Assembly (NCBI RefSeq): GCF_023074835.1
Contig: NZ_JALLGW010000002.1
Coordinates: 1 to 64,000, forward strand
Source of the DNA: Halomarina salina
GTDB taxonomy: Archaea; Halobacteriota; Halobacteria; Halobacteriales; Haloarculaceae
Length of the DNA: 64,000 bases
Direction: 5' to 3'
Made by a program: the position numbers and the translations under genes. Position 1 is the first letter of the stretch; the number at the start of each line of letters is the position of its first letter. Of this stretch, positions 16,857 to 24,868 are shown in pieces. Below the pieces are notes generated by a model, which made no database searches, had not been told where the DNA came from, and saw nothing but the letters and a program-made list of their open reading frames with translations.

Positions 16857-17680
16857 AGGTCACCTCCGAGGTAGGCCCGCTGGACCTCCTCGTCGTTCCG
16901 AATCTCCTCGGGCGTCCCCTCCGCGAGTTTCGACCCGAAGTTGATGACCACCGCACGGTCGATGAGCGAGAGCAACCCGCGCATGTTGTGGTCGACGACC
17001 ACGAGCGTCAGGCCCTCGTCGCGTAACTCCCGGATGAGCGTCGAGATGCGTTCGACCTCGTTGCCCGCCAGCCCGGCGAACGGTTCGTCGACGAGCAGCA
17101 GCGTCGGGTCCGTCGCCAGCGCGCGGGCGAGTTCCAGTCGCAGGAGGCCCGCGTGTGGCAGTTCGTCGGGCAGTCGGTGCAGGTCGTCGCCCAGACCGAC
17201 GCGCTCGCAGAGCTCCGCCGCTCGTTCTCTCGTCCCGCCGCGCAGGCCGCCGAACGAGAACAGTTTGTCCGGCACCAGCGCCAGTGCGACGTTGGCCACG
17301 ACGCTCCGGTCGTGGAGCGGCCGGAAGTGCTGGAACGTGCGGGCGAGGCCCCGGTTGACCATCTCGTACGACGGCTTGCCGGTGACATCCTCGCCCTGAT
17401 ACCAGACGGTCCCCGCAGTGGGTTCGTAGAAGCCGGTGACGCAGTTGAACGTCGTCGACTTCCCGGCCCCGTTCGGCCCGATGAAGCCGAGGATCTCCTG
17501 CTCCTCGACGGCGAACGAGAAGTCCTCGACGGCGACGAGTCCCCCGAACTCCTTCCGGAGGTTGTCGACGACGAGGACGCCGTCGTCGGGACCGTACGAC
17601 TCCGCTCCCGGCGTCGCTGCCGCGTCGGAGACGGTCGGGGTCCCCTCGTCGTCGGTCGTCCGGTTCGACTCGCTACTCAT
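16853..17680 (-). CDS. livG: branched-chain amino acid-type ABC transporter ATP-binding protein LivG
   Basis: A 275-aa ABC ATPase of the LivG type: Walker A IGPNGAGKST, CVTGFYEPTAGTVW, ARTFQHFRPL, Walker B LLLVDEPFAGLAGNE, switch VVVDHNMRGLL. The canonical ABC signature (LSGGQ type) is reduced: the stretch before Walker B reads LPHAGLLRLELARAL, a degeneration seen in some LivG proteins where a related sequence replaces LSYGQ. ATG at 17680 overlaps the livM stop by 8 nt, and an N-terminal Ser/Asp/Pro-rich tail of about 35 residues precedes the domain. Partner of LivF on the inner face of the membrane. Confidence 0.9.
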   Translation of the reverse strand: MSSESNRTTDDEGTPTVSDAAATPGAESYGPDDGVLVVDNLRKEFGGLVAVEDFSFAVEEQEILGFIGPNGAGKSTTFNCVTGFYEPTAGTVWYQGEDVTGKPSYEMVNRGLARTFQHFRPLHDRSVVANVALALVPDKLFSFGGLRGGTRERAAELCERVGLGDDLHRLPDELPHAGLLRLELARALATDPTLLLVDEPFAGLAGNEVERISTLIRELRDEGLTLVVVDHNMRGLLSLIDRAVVINFGSKLAEGTPEEIRNDEEVQRAYLGGDL

Positions 17681-18905
17681 CGTCGTCACCTCGCAACTCG
17701 TCGTTCCAGCGACGGACGACGCGGGTGAGGACGCGCTCTGGCCGACCGCCGTCGGTCGCAACGTCGTCGCCGCGTCGCCAGCCACGGGCACGCCGCCCGC
17801 CGCGGATGACCGCCCGGAGGATACCGCCGGGCAGGATGTACAGCAGGAACAGCGTGAGGACGGCGAAGATGAGGAAGTCGATCTCGCTGATCGGCGTCCC
17901 GCCGACGACGGGGACTTTGAGCCCGACGTTCGGCCCGAACGGGAGTGCGAGGATCTCGGGAATCGCCAGCTCGACCTCGTTCAACAACTCCGGGACGATA
18001 CCGACGAAGATGCCGCCGATGGCGGCCCCGACGATGGTACCCATCCCGCCGAGGACGGCGGCGATGATGACCTCGACGTTGACCGTCGTCGAGAACAGTT
18101 CGGAGTACGTCGCGCCGCCTCGCGGCGTGTGGACGTACATCGCCCCCGCCAGCCCGCCGATGGCGGCGCTGAGGACGAACGCGAAAATCTTGAACTTCGC
18201 CGGGTTGAGGCCGACGCTCGCCACTGCGTCCTCGTCCTCGCGGACGGCGGTGAACACCCGGCCCGCGTCGGAGCGAGTCACGAGGAGCAACACCGCCATG
18301 ATGAACACGAACAGGCCGAGGGCGACGTAGTACACCATCTCCGCGTCGGCGACGCCGAACCCGAGGAAGTTGTCGGGGCCGGGCGAGATGCCGAGTTCAC
18401 CCCCGAACACGTCGCTCCGGAAGATGAACAGGTTGAGCAGGATGAGCGGTGCGACGAGCGTCACCAGCGAGAGGTACGGCCCGCGCAGACGGAGCGCCGG
18501 CACACCGATGACGACGCCCGCGACGGCCGCGAGCACCATCCCGAGGGGCACCGACACGAGGGGGTCCAGCCCGTAGCCGAGGTTCAACAGCGCCGACGTG
18601 TAGCCGCCGACGGCGAAGAACAGGCCGTGACCGAACGATATCTGGCCGGTGTACCCCGAGACGGTGTCCCAGCTCATCGCGAACATCCCGAAGTAGAGCG
18701 CGAGCGCCAGGTCGAGCAGGAACAGCTGGTCGACGGTGAAGACGAACACGCCGGGGATGCCGATGCCGAGCTCCATGCTCGCCATCAGCGGCAGCACCGC
18801 GAGCAGGAGCAGGCCGACTACCCCGACGACGTATCGCACCGGTATCGACGGGAGCGACCGCCCGCTCTCGTCCGTCACGCGTCCGGATGCGGTGTCCTCA
18901 CTCAT
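17673..18905 (-). CDS. livM: branched-chain amino acid-type ABC transporter permease LivM
   Basis: A 410-aa polytopic permease with the LivM pattern: about ten hydrophobic spans, GQISFGHGLFFAVGGY after the third, and the cytoplasmic EAA-like loop with SDAGRVFTAVREDEDAVASVGLN that contacts the ATPases. The C-terminal 45 residues after the last span are hydrophilic and Arg/Asp-rich. ATG at 18905 overlaps by 4 nt the stop of a 22-codon ORF that itself overlaps the end of livH. Partner of LivH in the membrane channel. Confidence 0.93.
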   Translation of the reverse strand: MSEDTASGRVTDESGRSLPSIPVRYVVGVVGLLLLAVLPLMASMELGIGIPGVFVFTVDQLFLLDLALALYFGMFAMSWDTVSGYTGQISFGHGLFFAVGGYTSALLNLGYGLDPLVSVPLGMVLAAVAGVVIGVPALRLRGPYLSLVTLVAPLILLNLFIFRSDVFGGELGISPGPDNFLGFGVADAEMVYYVALGLFVFIMAVLLLVTRSDAGRVFTAVREDEDAVASVGLNPAKFKIFAFVLSAAIGGLAGAMYVHTPRGGATYSELFSTTVNVEVIIAAVLGGMGTIVGAAIGGIFVGIVPELLNEVELAIPEILALPFGPNVGLKVPVVGGTPISEIDFLIFAVLTLFLLYILPGGILRAVIRGGRRARGWRRGDDVATDGGRPERVLTRVVRRWNDELRGDDDE

Positions 18906-18970
18906 GCGTTCGCCCCGGTGTCGGTCGGTGGTCGACGTGCGATGGAGCGCGCTGGGTCGTGCAGCGTCAT
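18902..18970 (-). CDS. 22-codon ORF bridging livH and livM
   Basis: ATG at 18970 overlaps the livH stop as ATGA; 22 codons later its TGA overlaps the livM ATG as ATGA. It fills exactly the 61-nt gap between livH and livM and makes translation of the five-gene operon continuous by termination-reinitiation. The predicted peptide, MTLHDPARSIARR followed by PPTDTGANA, is hydrophilic with Arg-rich centre and has no family I know. Its main role may be coupling rather than the peptide itself. Chance cannot be excluded for so short a frame. Confidence 0.45.
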   Translation of the reverse strand: MTLHDPARSIARRPPTDTGANA

Positions 18971-19860
18971 GCTTCCACCAGTTCGCGGCCGAACAGTCCC
19001 TCCGGTCTGAGCAGCAACACGACGACGAGCACCAGCAACGGGGTCAGTCCCGTGAGGCTCGAATCGACGTACTGGACCGTCAGCACCTCCAGCGCGCCCA
19101 CGACGAACGCACCGAGGACGCTGCCACGGATGGAGCCGATACCGCCGAGCACGACGATGCTGAACGAGAGGACGAGCGGCCCGCGACCCATCGCGAAGAA
19201 CGCGCCCTGCGTCGCGCCGAGGAAGACGCCCGCGACGCCCGCGAGCGCGCCGGCCCCGACCCAGACGAGCAGGTTGATGCGGTCGGCCTCGATGCCGACC
19301 AGCGCCGCCCCCTTCTTCGTCATGCTCGTCGCGAGCAGCGCCTTGCCCTGTGGCGTGTAGTTGACGAACGCGAACAGGGCGGCGATGAGCAGCGCCGAGA
19401 GCCCGAACGCCACGAGCTGGGTGTACGTCACCGTCGACCCGGCGAGGCTGATGCGACCGCCGACGAGCGTCAGCACCTTCGCCTGCGAGCCGTAGACGAA
19501 CCGGATGACCTCCTCGACGGCGACCGAGGTGACGAGCGTGATTATCATCACCATGATGGGCTCGTCCTCGATGCGCTTGATGAGCGCCAGGTAGTAGACG
19601 CCGCTCACGAGGCCGGTGACGACGAACGCCGCCGCGAGTCCGACGAACCCGCCGAACCCCTGCTGTGCGGTGACGACGTACGCGACGAACGCGCCGATGG
19701 TGATGCTCGCGCCGTGAGCGAGGTTCAACACCCCGCCGACGCCGAAGATGAGCGTGAACCCCAGCGCCACGAGCGCGTACAGCGAACTGAGGATGACGAT
19801 CTGGACGAGCACCGTCGACGGCGAGGCCTGCAGTGGAGCGACGAGGTCGACGCCGACCAT
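18967..19860 (-). CDS. livH: branched-chain amino acid-type ABC transporter permease LivH
   Basis: A 297-aa integral membrane permease, LivH type: VALGFTLIFGVGGVLNLAHG (family hallmark, about residues 31-50), the cytoplasmic loop MTKKGAALVGIEADRINLLV, and IVVLGGIGSIRGSVLGAF. About eight hydrophobic spans. Its ATG follows the livK TAG with no gap (TAGATG), and its own stop overlaps the start of a 22-codon ORF leading into livM. Forms the translocation pore with LivM. Confidence 0.93.
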   Translation of the reverse strand: MVGVDLVAPLQASPSTVLVQIVILSSLYALVALGFTLIFGVGGVLNLAHGASITIGAFVAYVVTAQQGFGGFVGLAAAFVVTGLVSGVYYLALIKRIEDEPIMVMIITLVTSVAVEEVIRFVYGSQAKVLTLVGGRISLAGSTVTYTQLVAFGLSALLIAALFAFVNYTPQGKALLATSMTKKGAALVGIEADRINLLVWVGAGALAGVAGVFLGATQGAFFAMGRGPLVLSFSIVVLGGIGSIRGSVLGAFVVGALEVLTVQYVDSSLTGLTPLLVLVVVLLLRPEGLFGRELVEA

Positions 19861-21225
19861 CTACAACCACGAGGGGGCCTGGTAGTCGGCCGTCGTGAGG
19901 TTGTCGGGGTAGATGACCTCCTGGCTGCCGTCCTGCCACTGCTGGTACACCGGGTTGACCAGGTCCTCCTCGTAGACGACGTCGTGGGCGAACTCGTTGT
20001 CCTTCGGGTAGTACTCCACCGTTCCGACGGTGCCGGTGTACGACGACTGCTCGAGGCCGGAGACGACGTCGTCGGCCTCGACGGTCCCGGCCTGCTGGAT
20101 GACCTCCGCGTACTGCTTGACCGCGTCGAACGTGATGTAGCCCGTGTAGACCGGGTAGCTGTCGTACTCCTCGTTGTACGCGTTGGAGAACGGGACGGTC
20201 TTCTCGGTCACCTCGCTCTTTGGCGTCGCGGAGTTCTGCGTCACCCCGTAGTTACACGCGCCGCTCGTCGCCTCGTAGTACGACGGCAGTTGCATCGGCA
20301 CGTGGATGCCTCCGAAGTGGAAGGGGCGTTGCTCCTTCGCCCACTGCGCGACAGCCGGCGTGCCGGTGTGGGCCATCGCGATGAACGCCGCGTCGGCCCC
20401 CGAACTCTCCACCTGGTCGTAGATGGGCGCGAAGTTGGTCGTGCCGGACGCGTAGCGCTTCTGGGTCGTTATCTCGACGCCGGTGTCGCCCATGTTCTCG
20501 TCGAGCGCCTTCGAGACGGGTTTCGTCCACTCGTAGTCCTCGACGAGCACCGCGACCGACTCCCAGCCGAGGTCCGACTGCTTGGCCCCCAGGAAGTCGG
20601 TCATGTTGACCCCGAGCTGGTAGGCGTTGAGCGGCCCGGTGCGGAAGTGGTACTTGTAGTTCTCGTAGTCCTCGTTGACCCGTGCGCTCGCCTCGGGCGT
20701 CGCCGCACCCGACGTGAGGTGGACGGTCTGCTGTTCGGCGATGTCGCCGAGCACCGCCAGCAGCACCTCGCTGGTGAAGATGCCCGTCGTCACGTCCACC
20801 TCCTCGCTGAGGGTGAGTTCCTGGTACTTCGTCCGCCCGGTGTCGGGTTTCTCCTTGGTGTCCTTGACGACCACCTCGAACTCCGGACCCGAGCCCTCCT
20901 CGTTCAACTGCTTCGCGGCCAGTTTCGCACCGTTGGCGATGCTGGCCCCGATGGGGTTGCTCGACGGCTCGGGCGCGAGCACACCGACCTTGACCGAATC
21001 GGGGAGGTTGCCACCGCTCGCGGTCCCGGTCGTGGTCCCGCCGCCACCGCTCGAATTTCCGCCGCCACCACCGTCGGTGCCGCTGCCGTCAGTCGTTTCT
21101 CCCCCATCGCCCCCCGTGCTGACACAGCCAGCGAGCGATACGCCCGCGACGCCTGCCCCGGTCGCTTTCAGAAATGCTCGTCGCCGTACCGGTCCCTTGG
21201 ATCGACTTCCGTCGTCTGATTCCAT
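19861..21225 (-). CDS. livK: liv-type ABC transporter substrate-binding lipoprotein
   Basis: A 454-aa exported binding protein. The N-terminus has a Tat signal (Arg14-16, RRRAFLKATGAGVAGVSLAGC) with a lipobox ending in Cys34, so it is predicted to fold before export and be lipid-anchored outside the cell. A Gly/Ser/Thr-rich tether (about 36-75) leads to a type I periplasmic-binding fold beginning SVKVGVLAPEPSSNPIGAS. Aromatic and Ser positions of leucine-binding proteins are not clearly conserved, so the ligand may be another amino acid, amide or aromatic acid. It is the first gene of the operon, with a good TATA box and an adjacent inverted repeat. Confidence 0.88.
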   Translation of the reverse strand: MESDDGSRSKGPVRRRAFLKATGAGVAGVSLAGCVSTGGDGGETTDGSGTDGGGGGNSSGGGGTTTGTASGGNLPDSVKVGVLAPEPSSNPIGASIANGAKLAAKQLNEEGSGPEFEVVVKDTKEKPDTGRTKYQELTLSEEVDVTTGIFTSEVLLAVLGDIAEQQTVHLTSGAATPEASARVNEDYENYKYHFRTGPLNAYQLGVNMTDFLGAKQSDLGWESVAVLVEDYEWTKPVSKALDENMGDTGVEITTQKRYASGTTNFAPIYDQVESSGADAAFIAMAHTGTPAVAQWAKEQRPFHFGGIHVPMQLPSYYEATSGACNYGVTQNSATPKSEVTEKTVPFSNAYNEEYDSYPVYTGYITFDAVKQYAEVIQQAGTVEADDVVSGLEQSSYTGTVGTVEYYPKDNEFAHDVVYEEDLVNPVYQQWQDGSQEVIYPDNLTTADYQAPSWL

Positions 21226-21249
21226 TCCAGCTATGTGTTACGCCGTACC

Positions 21250-21285
21250 AAAATAAAGGTTAACAAAATTCATGCAAGTTTTGCA
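21250..21285 (-). promoter_or_regulatory. liv operon promoter and upstream inverted repeat
   Basis: On the minus strand a TATA-like CCTTTATTTT (21250-21259) is centred about 29 nt before the livK ATG, so the mRNA is nearly leaderless. Upstream, at 21273-21285, TGCAA and TTGCA form an inverted repeat with a 3-nt spacer, placed where an activator or repressor could touch the TFB site. Confidence 0.55.
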
Positions 21286-21356
21286 CCAACCGACCAGTGG
21301 TCACCTCGGTCGCCGCCACCCGGAGGGTTACGGTCCGGCCCGCCGTCTAGCGTTCT

Positions 21357-22763
21357 ATGCTCGTCCACTGGCACCGCTCGGACCTGCGTGCCACCGACAA
21401 CCTCGGCCTCGCGAAGGCCACCGACGAGGACGACGTGTTACCAGTGTTCGTCTTCGACGACGAGGTGCTCGCTCACGGGTCGCCCTCGCGCGTCGCGTTC
21501 ATGCTCGACGCGCTAGCGGCGCTCCGCGAGTGGTACCGCGACCACGACGGCGACCTCTGCCTGCTCCGCGGCGACCCCAGCGCCGTCCTCCCCGACCTCT
21601 GTGCGGAACACGACGCGACCGGCGTGTTCTGGAACCACGGCTACTCCGGCCTCGCGCAGGAACGCGACGAGGCCGTGAAGGCCGCCCTCTCGGACGCGGG
21701 CTACGGCCACGCGGCGTTCCACGACGCCCTCCACCACGAACCCGGCTCTATCACGACCAACGACGGCGAGCACTACTCCGTCTACACCTACTTCTGGAAG
21801 AAGTGGCGCGACCGTGAGAAGGAACCGCCCTACGACGCGCCGGAGTCGGGTGACCTCGTCGCCGACGCGGGGGAGTACGAGGAGGTGCCGACGTCCGGCG
21901 ACCTCGGGTTCGACGAGACCGACGCTGACGTCGAACCGGGCGGGCACGAGGCCGCACGCGACCGTCTCGACGCGTTCTGCGAGTCGCCAATCTACGAGTA
22001 CGCCGATCGCCGCGACGACCCGACCGAGGTGACCACGTCGCTGCTCTCGACGCATCTCAACTGGGGGACCGTCGGCGTCCGCGAGGTGTACGCGGCGACC
22101 GAGGGCGCGATGGCCGACGCCCCCGACGACGAGGCCCGGGAGTCCGTCGAGGAGTTCCAGTCACAGCTCGCCTGGCGGGAGTTCTACACCCACGTGCTCT
22201 ACTTCAACCCGGAGGTGGTGACGGAGAACTTCGACGACTACCAGGAGGGCATCGACTGGCGCGAAGACGACGACGAACTCCAGGCGTGGCGCGACGGCGA
22301 GACGGGCTTCCCCATCGTCGACGCCGGGATGCGCCAGCTGCGCGAGGAGGCGTGGATGCACAACCGCGTCCGGATGCTCGTCGCCTCCTTCCTCACGAAG
22401 GACCTCATGCTCGACTGGCGACACGGCTACGACCACTTCCGCGCCCTCCTCGCGGACCACGACACGGCCAACGACAACGGCGGCTGGCAGTGGGCCGCCT
22501 CGACGGGCACCGACGCGCAGCCGTACTTCCGCATCTTCAACCCGTGGAGCCAGCAGGAACGGTACGACCCGGACGCCGAGTACGTCAAGCGGTACGTCCC
22601 CGAACTCCGCGACGTCGACCCCGAGCGAATCCACGAGTGGCACGAACTGGACGACGACGAACGCGCCGACCTCGCGCCGGAGTACCCCGCGCCCATCTGC
22701 GACCACGGCGACCGCCGGGAGGAGGCGCTGGCGATGTTCAAACGGGCTCGGGGGGAGGAGTAG
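21357..22763 (+). CDS. phr: deoxyribodipyrimidine photolyase
   Basis: A 468-aa class I-type photolyase that uses blue light and FADH- to split cyclobutane pyrimidine dimers. The N-terminal alpha/beta antenna domain opens HWHRSDLRATDN. The FAD domain shows SQLAWREFYTHVL, GFPIVDAGMRQL, WMHNRVRMLVASFL and the strongly conserved NGGWQWAASTGTDAQPYFR. The Asp/Asn position after DNGGWQW and the Trp-rich electron path look intact. The spacing GTD after AST is as in CPD photolyases rather than cryptochromes. It faces the liv operon across 131 nt. Expected to matter for sun-exposed brine life; regulation is not evident. Confidence 0.94.
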   Translation: MLVHWHRSDLRATDNLGLAKATDEDDVLPVFVFDDEVLAHGSPSRVAFMLDALAALREWYRDHDGDLCLLRGDPSAVLPDLCAEHDATGVFWNHGYSGLAQERDEAVKAALSDAGYGHAAFHDALHHEPGSITTNDGEHYSVYTYFWKKWRDREKEPPYDAPESGDLVADAGEYEEVPTSGDLGFDETDADVEPGGHEAARDRLDAFCESPIYEYADRRDDPTEVTTSLLSTHLNWGTVGVREVYAATEGAMADAPDDEARESVEEFQSQLAWREFYTHVLYFNPEVVTENFDDYQEGIDWREDDDELQAWRDGETGFPIVDAGMRQLREEAWMHNRVRMLVASFLTKDLMLDWRHGYDHFRALLADHDTANDNGGWQWAASTGTDAQPYFRIFNPWSQQERYDPDAEYVKRYVPELRDVDPERIHEWHELDDDERADLAPEYPAPICDHGDRREEALAMFKRARGEE

Positions 22764-22937
22764 CGTGTTCCGGACCGAACGAGTGCGAGCGGGGGAAGGA
22801 GAACCACGCAGAGTCCGAACGGCGAGCGCTAGCGACCCGTGAGGACCCGGACGACGACTGACGGGAGTAGTTCGTCACGATTTCGTTCAGGGTTTCCAAC
22901 TTAAATCGAGTAGCGGCGATACGATTCGCCTCCTCAA

Positions 22938-22946
22938 TCTTTAACA
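22938..22946 (+). promoter_or_regulatory. superoxide dismutase promoter (TATA-like)
   Basis: TCTTTAACA at 22938-22946 is centred about 41 nt before the sod ATG, giving a short leader of about 14 nt. A second AT-rich patch (ACTTAAATC, 22899-22907) lies further up. The 5' part of this 219-nt gap (22773-22815) carries a fragment of the GAACCACGCA haloarchaeal intergenic repeat. Confidence 0.4.
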
Positions 22947-22982
22947 TCGTACCGAGCGATTCTCCCACCGAGGTGTCAAGAT

Positions 22983-23594
22983 ATGTCTGAACGTTCAAAC
23001 CCGGAACTGCCGTCTCTCCCGTACGACTACGACGCGCTCGAACCGTCCCTGTCCGAGCAGGTGCTCACGTGGCATCACGACACGCACCACCAGGGCTACG
23101 TAAACGGCCTCGACAGCGCCGAGGAGACGCTCGCGGAGAACCGTTCGTCCGGTGACTTCGGCTCCTCGGGTGGAGCCATCCGCAACGTCACCCACAACGG
23201 CTGTGGACACTATCTCCACACGACGTTCTGGGAGAACATGTCCCCGAACGGCGGCGGCGAACCCGACGGTGACCTCGCCGACCGTATCGAGGAGGACTTC
23301 GGCTCCTACGAGGGCTGGAAGGGCGAGTTCGAGGCCGCAGCGTCGGCCGCCGGTGGCTGGGCGCTCCTCGTCTACGACCCGGTCGCGAAGCAGCTTCGCA
23401 ACCTCGTCGTCGACAAGCACGACCAGGGCGCGCTCTGGGGCGCACACCCCATCCTCGCGCTGGACGTCTGGGAGCACTCGTACTACTACGACTACGGCCC
23501 GGCCCGCGGCGACTTCATCGACGCCTTCTTCGACGTGGTCGACTGGGACGACGTCGCCGAGAAGTACGACCAGGTCGCCTCGACGTACGAGTAA
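22983..23594 (+). CDS. sod: superoxide dismutase (Mn/Fe type)
   Basis: A 203-aa SOD converting superoxide to oxygen and peroxide in the cytoplasm. Metal ligands are all present: His31 (LTWHHDTHHQGYVNG), His79 (LHTTFWENM), Asp161 and His165 (LDVWEHSYYYDYG). The Gln in KHDQGALWG (about 148) sits at the position used by Mn-preferring enzymes, and characterised haloarchaeal SODs are Mn-dependent, so Mn is likely. Length is normal. It is followed by two small tightly linked genes on the same strand and preceded by photolyase, making an oxidative and light-stress group. Confidence 0.95.
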   Translation: MSERSNPELPSLPYDYDALEPSLSEQVLTWHHDTHHQGYVNGLDSAEETLAENRSSGDFGSSGGAIRNVTHNGCGHYLHTTFWENMSPNGGGEPDGDLADRIEEDFGSYEGWKGEFEAAASAAGGWALLVYDPVAKQLRNLVVDKHDQGALWGAHPILALDVWEHSYYYDYGPARGDFIDAFFDVVDWDDVAEKYDQVASTYE

Positions 23595-23729
23595 CGTCCC
23601 GAACCTTCCGTTTTCTTTCGCGCTCGGCCGGTCAGCGACGGCTGTCTTCTCCGCACCAGCGGACTCGGCGCGACTCCCCACAGCGCTCCGTTCCGCGAGA
23701 CTTACGGCCCGAGGCCCGAACCACGAGGT

Positions 23730-23993
23730 ATGCCCCGACCAAAGTCCGACTTCGAGACGATTCGACCGCTCGTCTTCCGCGACCCCGACGAGGTGCTCGA
23801 CGACGAGTCGATGTACACCATCTACGAGGTGGCCCGCATGCTCCAGGGGCTCGACCCCGGGCGCGAACTCGACGCCGAGACCGAGACCGTCCTGCTCGAC
23901 TGGGCCATCCCGTGGATGATGGTCAACGCCGACGCGTTCGTCTTCGCCGAACCGGACGCCGACGACGAACCCGGCCACTACGGACTCGCGTAG
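23730..23993 (+). CDS. conserved haloarchaeal small protein (DUF5827-like)
   Basis: An 87-aa acidic protein without membrane segments or metal motifs. It reads as the small haloarchaeal family I know as DUF5827 (ESMYTIYEVARMLQGLDP and DWAIPWMMVNADAF), assigned from memory. The stop abuts the start of the next gene (TAGATG), so the two are translated together. No function is known to me. Confidence 0.7.
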   Translation: MPRPKSDFETIRPLVFRDPDEVLDDESMYTIYEVARMLQGLDPGRELDAETETVLLDWAIPWMMVNADAFVFAEPDADDEPGHYGLA

Positions 23994-24827
23994 ATGCGCC
24001 TGCTCGTCGCCGGGAGCGCCCGCGTCGACGCGGGAAAGACCACGTTCGCCTCGGGACTCGCCGCGCACCTCGACGCCCCAGCCTACAAACCGCGGGCCGG
24101 CAACGACTACTGGTTCGACCACGACGACGTCCGCCACGCCGTCGCCGACGGCCGTCTCTACGGCAAGGACGTCAGGACGCTCGCCGGACTTGGCGAGGAC
24201 CCTCCCGAGCAACGCAACCCCGTCCACCGGCTCTGGACGCCCGCGCCGGGCACCGGCAAGGGGCTCCTGGGTCGGACCGACCGCGCCTTCCTCTGTGACC
24301 GCGTCACGCTCGACGGCCGCGACGAGTTCGTCGTCAACGGCACCGTCGACCTGCCCCCGCTGCTGACCGAGACGCTCCCGCTGGCCGACGCCACCGTCGT
24401 CGAGTCGCTCGACGAGTTCAACGCGGTGATGGCCGACCGCCACCGCGCGGCGTTCGACGCAGTCGCCGCGCGCGTCGCTGCCGAGGAACGCGTCGTCGTC
24501 GAGTCGTACGCCGACATCGCCCGACCGCTGGACGGGGCCGTCCCGGACGCCGTCGCCGTCGTCGAACCCGCCCGCCTCCGCATCTACGAAGGGGAGCGCT
24601 ACGCGAAGGCCTGCGAGGTCGCTTCGGGGAGCGCCCGCGAGGGCCGCCTCGAAGAGCGCGTCGAGCGCGTCCTGGAGTTCGTCGAGCCGTGGTCGCGCCA
24701 CCGCCTCCGCCCGCTCCCCGGCGAGCACCGGGACGACCCCGACGCCGTCGCGGAGGCGTACGCCGACGCCTACGACGCGCTCGTGGGCGTCGCCGAGGCC
24801 GACGGTTCGAGCGGAGACGGGGCGTAG
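23994..24827 (+). CDS. P-loop ATPase/GTPase-like protein, haloarchaeal
   Basis: A 277-aa protein opening directly with a P-loop: MRLLVAGSARVDAGKTTFAS, in the style of dethiobiotin synthetase and other SIMIBI NTPases (GK-T at residues 14-16). The next region KPRAGNDYWFDHDDVRHAV resembles the switch area of cobyric-acid or biotin-type amidotransferase relatives, but no glutaminase or DTB-binding motif is seen. Its start follows the preceding small gene with no gap. I infer an ATP- or GTP-dependent ligase or sensor; substrate unknown. Confidence 0.62.
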   Translation: MRLLVAGSARVDAGKTTFASGLAAHLDAPAYKPRAGNDYWFDHDDVRHAVADGRLYGKDVRTLAGLGEDPPEQRNPVHRLWTPAPGTGKGLLGRTDRAFLCDRVTLDGRDEFVVNGTVDLPPLLTETLPLADATVVESLDEFNAVMADRHRAAFDAVAARVAAEERVVVESYADIARPLDGAVPDAVAVVEPARLRIYEGERYAKACEVASGSAREGRLEERVERVLEFVEPWSRHRLRPLPGEHRDDPDAVAEAYADAYDALVGVAEADGSSGDGA

Positions 24828-24868
24828 TTCGGCACAACAGCCTTCACGGCGGCCCGACAGCCCCAGAC

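Noticed and set aside
18736-21219. An 827-codon plus-strand open frame antisense to the liv operon
   Set aside because: It has no recognisable domain, is Arg/Asp-biased like other shadow frames here, and overlaps four clear genes.
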